Notes under the pieces: generated by a model | Database searches by the model: none | What the model was told of the DNA's origin: nothing | Seen by the model: the letters and a program-made list of their open reading frames with translations, nothing else | Position numbers and translations under genes: made by a program | Shown: positions 5,767-7,034 of the stretch, piece by piece | Numbering within the stretch: the first letter of the stretch is position 1 | Layout of the letters: the number at the start of each line of letters is the position of its first letter | Assembly (NCBI GenBank): GCA_964618405.1 | Contig: CAZUAY010000202.1 | Span: 1 to 7,034, forward strand | Reading direction: 5' to 3' | DNA: 7,034 bases | Source: JBBQIY01 sp964618405 | GTDB lineage: Bacteria > Verrucomicrobiota > Kiritimatiellia > RFP12 > UBA3636

Positions 5767-7034
5767 ATGATACCGCAGTGGATTATTGAACAAAAACGAG
5801 AGGGTGGTCAGATAGCCGAAAAAGACTTGCGAGAATTTATTGCCGCGTATGCCGATGGCAGCCTCCCCGATTACCAGATGGCGGCCTTCGCCATGGCCGT
5901 TTATTTTCAGGGCATGACGTTCGAGGAAACGACCGTCCTGACCGATGCCATGATGCGCTCGGGTGACCTCCTCGACTTCAGCGATCTCTCCCGCCCAACA
6001 GTGGATAAACATTCCACTGGCGGCATCGGTGATAAAATCTCCATCCCGCTCGCCCCCCTCGTAGCCGCAGCGGGTGCGGTTGTGCCGATGATCTCGGGCC
6101 GCGGTCTCGGGGTCACGGGCGGAACGCTCGATAAGCTAGAAGCGATTCCCGATTACAATACGCAACTTTCTAACGCGGCTTTTCGAAAAGTTCTTGAGAC
6201 GGTCGGGTGCTCGATCATCGGGCAGACGAGTCGCCTTGCTCCTGCCGACAAGAAGCTTTATGCCCTGCGCGATGTTACGGGCACGGTGCCGTCCATCCCG
6301 CTCATCTCGGCGAGTATCATGTCGAAGAAGCTCGCCGAAGGCGCCAACGGCCTTGTGCTCGATGTTAAATGCGGTCGTGGTGCTTTCATGAAGAAGCTGG
6401 AAGACTCTCGGAAGCTCGCGGAAACGCTCGTCGCGATTGGTCGCAACATGGGACGTCAAGTTTCGGCGCTGATTACGGACATGAACCAGCCCCTGGGTCG
6501 TACGGCCGGCAATGCGCTTGAGATCGCCGAATCGATCGAGGTGCTCAAGGGCACTGGCCCCGCTGATGTCACAGCGCTCACCGTCGCCTTGGGTGCCGAA
6601 ATGCTTGTGCTTAGCGGCCTCTGTCCCGATGTGAAAGCAGGTGAGGTTGTCATTCGCCGGAAGCTAGATTCGGGTGCGGGACTTGAAGTTTTCGCGAAGA
6701 TGATTCATGCGCACGGTGGCAATAGCAAGCTCGTCGAGAATCCCGGATTGATGAAGTCTGCCGAAGTCTGTCTAGATGTGGTTGCCGAAGAGGACGGCTA
6801 TGCAGGCTGCGTTGATGCTGATGCAATCGGACGCGTGGTGCTGTTACTCGGTGGCGGCAGACGTCAAAGCTCGGATCTGATCGACCACTCGGTTGGCGTT
6901 GACCGATTGGTAAAGGTTGGTGAACGTGTTGCAAAGGGCGAGCCCGTGATGCGTATCCATGCTAAGAATCGTGAAGATGCCGAAGCTGTCATGAAGACGG
7001 CGCGCGATGCCGTATCGGTCGTTGACACCCCGCC
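5767..7034 (+). CDS. pdp: pyrimidine-nucleoside (thymidine) phosphorylase, 3' end missing
   Basis: This enzyme splits pyrimidine nucleosides with phosphate into the free base and (deoxy)ribose-1-phosphate in cytosolic salvage. The start at 5767 has AGGA (5756-5759) 7 nt upstream. About 422 residues are present with no stop; family members run to roughly 430-440, so only a short C-terminus is lost at the window edge. The phosphate-site motif DKHSTGG (80-86) has Lys81 and Ser83. The family signature SGRGLGVTGGTLDKLE lies near 110-125. Base-binding Arg168, Ser183 and Lys187 fall at the numbers I recall for the Bacillus pyrimidine-nucleoside phosphorylase. This and the length favour the Gram-positive-type enzyme acting on uridine and thymidine over strict DeoA, but specificity cannot be read with certainty (deoA is the alternative symbol). 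It is separated from the upstream operon by 121 bp of repeats, so is probably a separate unit. Confidence 0.95.
   Translation, partial: MIPQWIIEQKREGGQIAEKDLREFIAAYADGSLPDYQMAAFAMAVYFQGMTFEETTVLTDAMMRSGDLLDFSDLSRPTVDKHSTGGIGDKISIPLAPLVAAAGAVVPMISGRGLGVTGGTLDKLEAIPDYNTQLSNAAFRKVLETVGCSIIGQTSRLAPADKKLYALRDVTGTVPSIPLISASIMSKKLAEGANGLVLDVKCGRGAFMKKLEDSRKLAETLVAIGRNMGRQVSALITDMNQPLGRTAGNALEIAESIEVLKGTGPADVTALTVALGAEMLVLSGLCPDVKAGEVVIRRKLDSGAGLEVFAKMIHAHGGNSKLVENPGLMKSAEVCLDVVAEEDGYAGCVDADAIGRVVLLLGGGRRQSSDLIDHSVGVDRLVKVGERVAKGEPVMRIHAKNREDAEAVMKTARDAVSVVDTP

Overview
The window looks like chromosomal DNA of a Gram-negative, probably anaerobic bacterium. Three observations point that way: a lipoprotein signal on a serpin, a fused lysophospholipid transporter/acyltransferase/acyl-ACP synthetase (an inner-membrane and periplasm function), and a small TM1266-family protein, a family tied to [FeFe]-hydrogenase systems. 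The dense palindromic and heptad intergenic repeats remind me of PVC-group genomes (Kiritimatiellota, Lentisphaerota or Verrucomicrobiota). That placement is an impression from sequence style and is not proven.

Layout. Bases 1-352 hold no credible gene and are a mosaic of repeats: an inverted pair of two-hairpin modules (1-56 and 101-143), then decayed repeat-like DNA ending in a segment (335-352) that recurs inverted at 5665-5682. A near-consensus sigma-70 promoter (464-492) follows, with a leader of about 130 nt containing a hairpin (525-546). It appears to drive a co-directional group of three genes: a serpin lipoprotein (629-1915), a TM1266-family small protein (1905-2162) overlapping the serpin by 11 nt, and a 1151-residue LplT-PlsC-Aas fusion (2190-5645) after a 27-nt gap. 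The fusion's stop codon lies inside an array of 7-bp repeats (5627-5661). A palindrome (5671-5689) and two more heptads (5727-5740) follow. A pyrimidine-nucleoside phosphorylase gene (5767 onward) then runs off the right edge.

Function. The fusion should bring lyso-phospholipids back across the inner membrane and re-acylate them, so it is a membrane-repair enzyme. The serpin should sit in the envelope as a protease inhibitor. Together these could form an envelope-protection unit, but that link rests only on adjacency. The TM1266 protein is out of its usual setting, since no hydrogenase or maturase gene is visible here. The phosphorylase belongs to nucleoside salvage and is probably a separate unit. 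I see no CRISPR array, tRNA, rRNA, transposase, toxin-antitoxin or defence locus.
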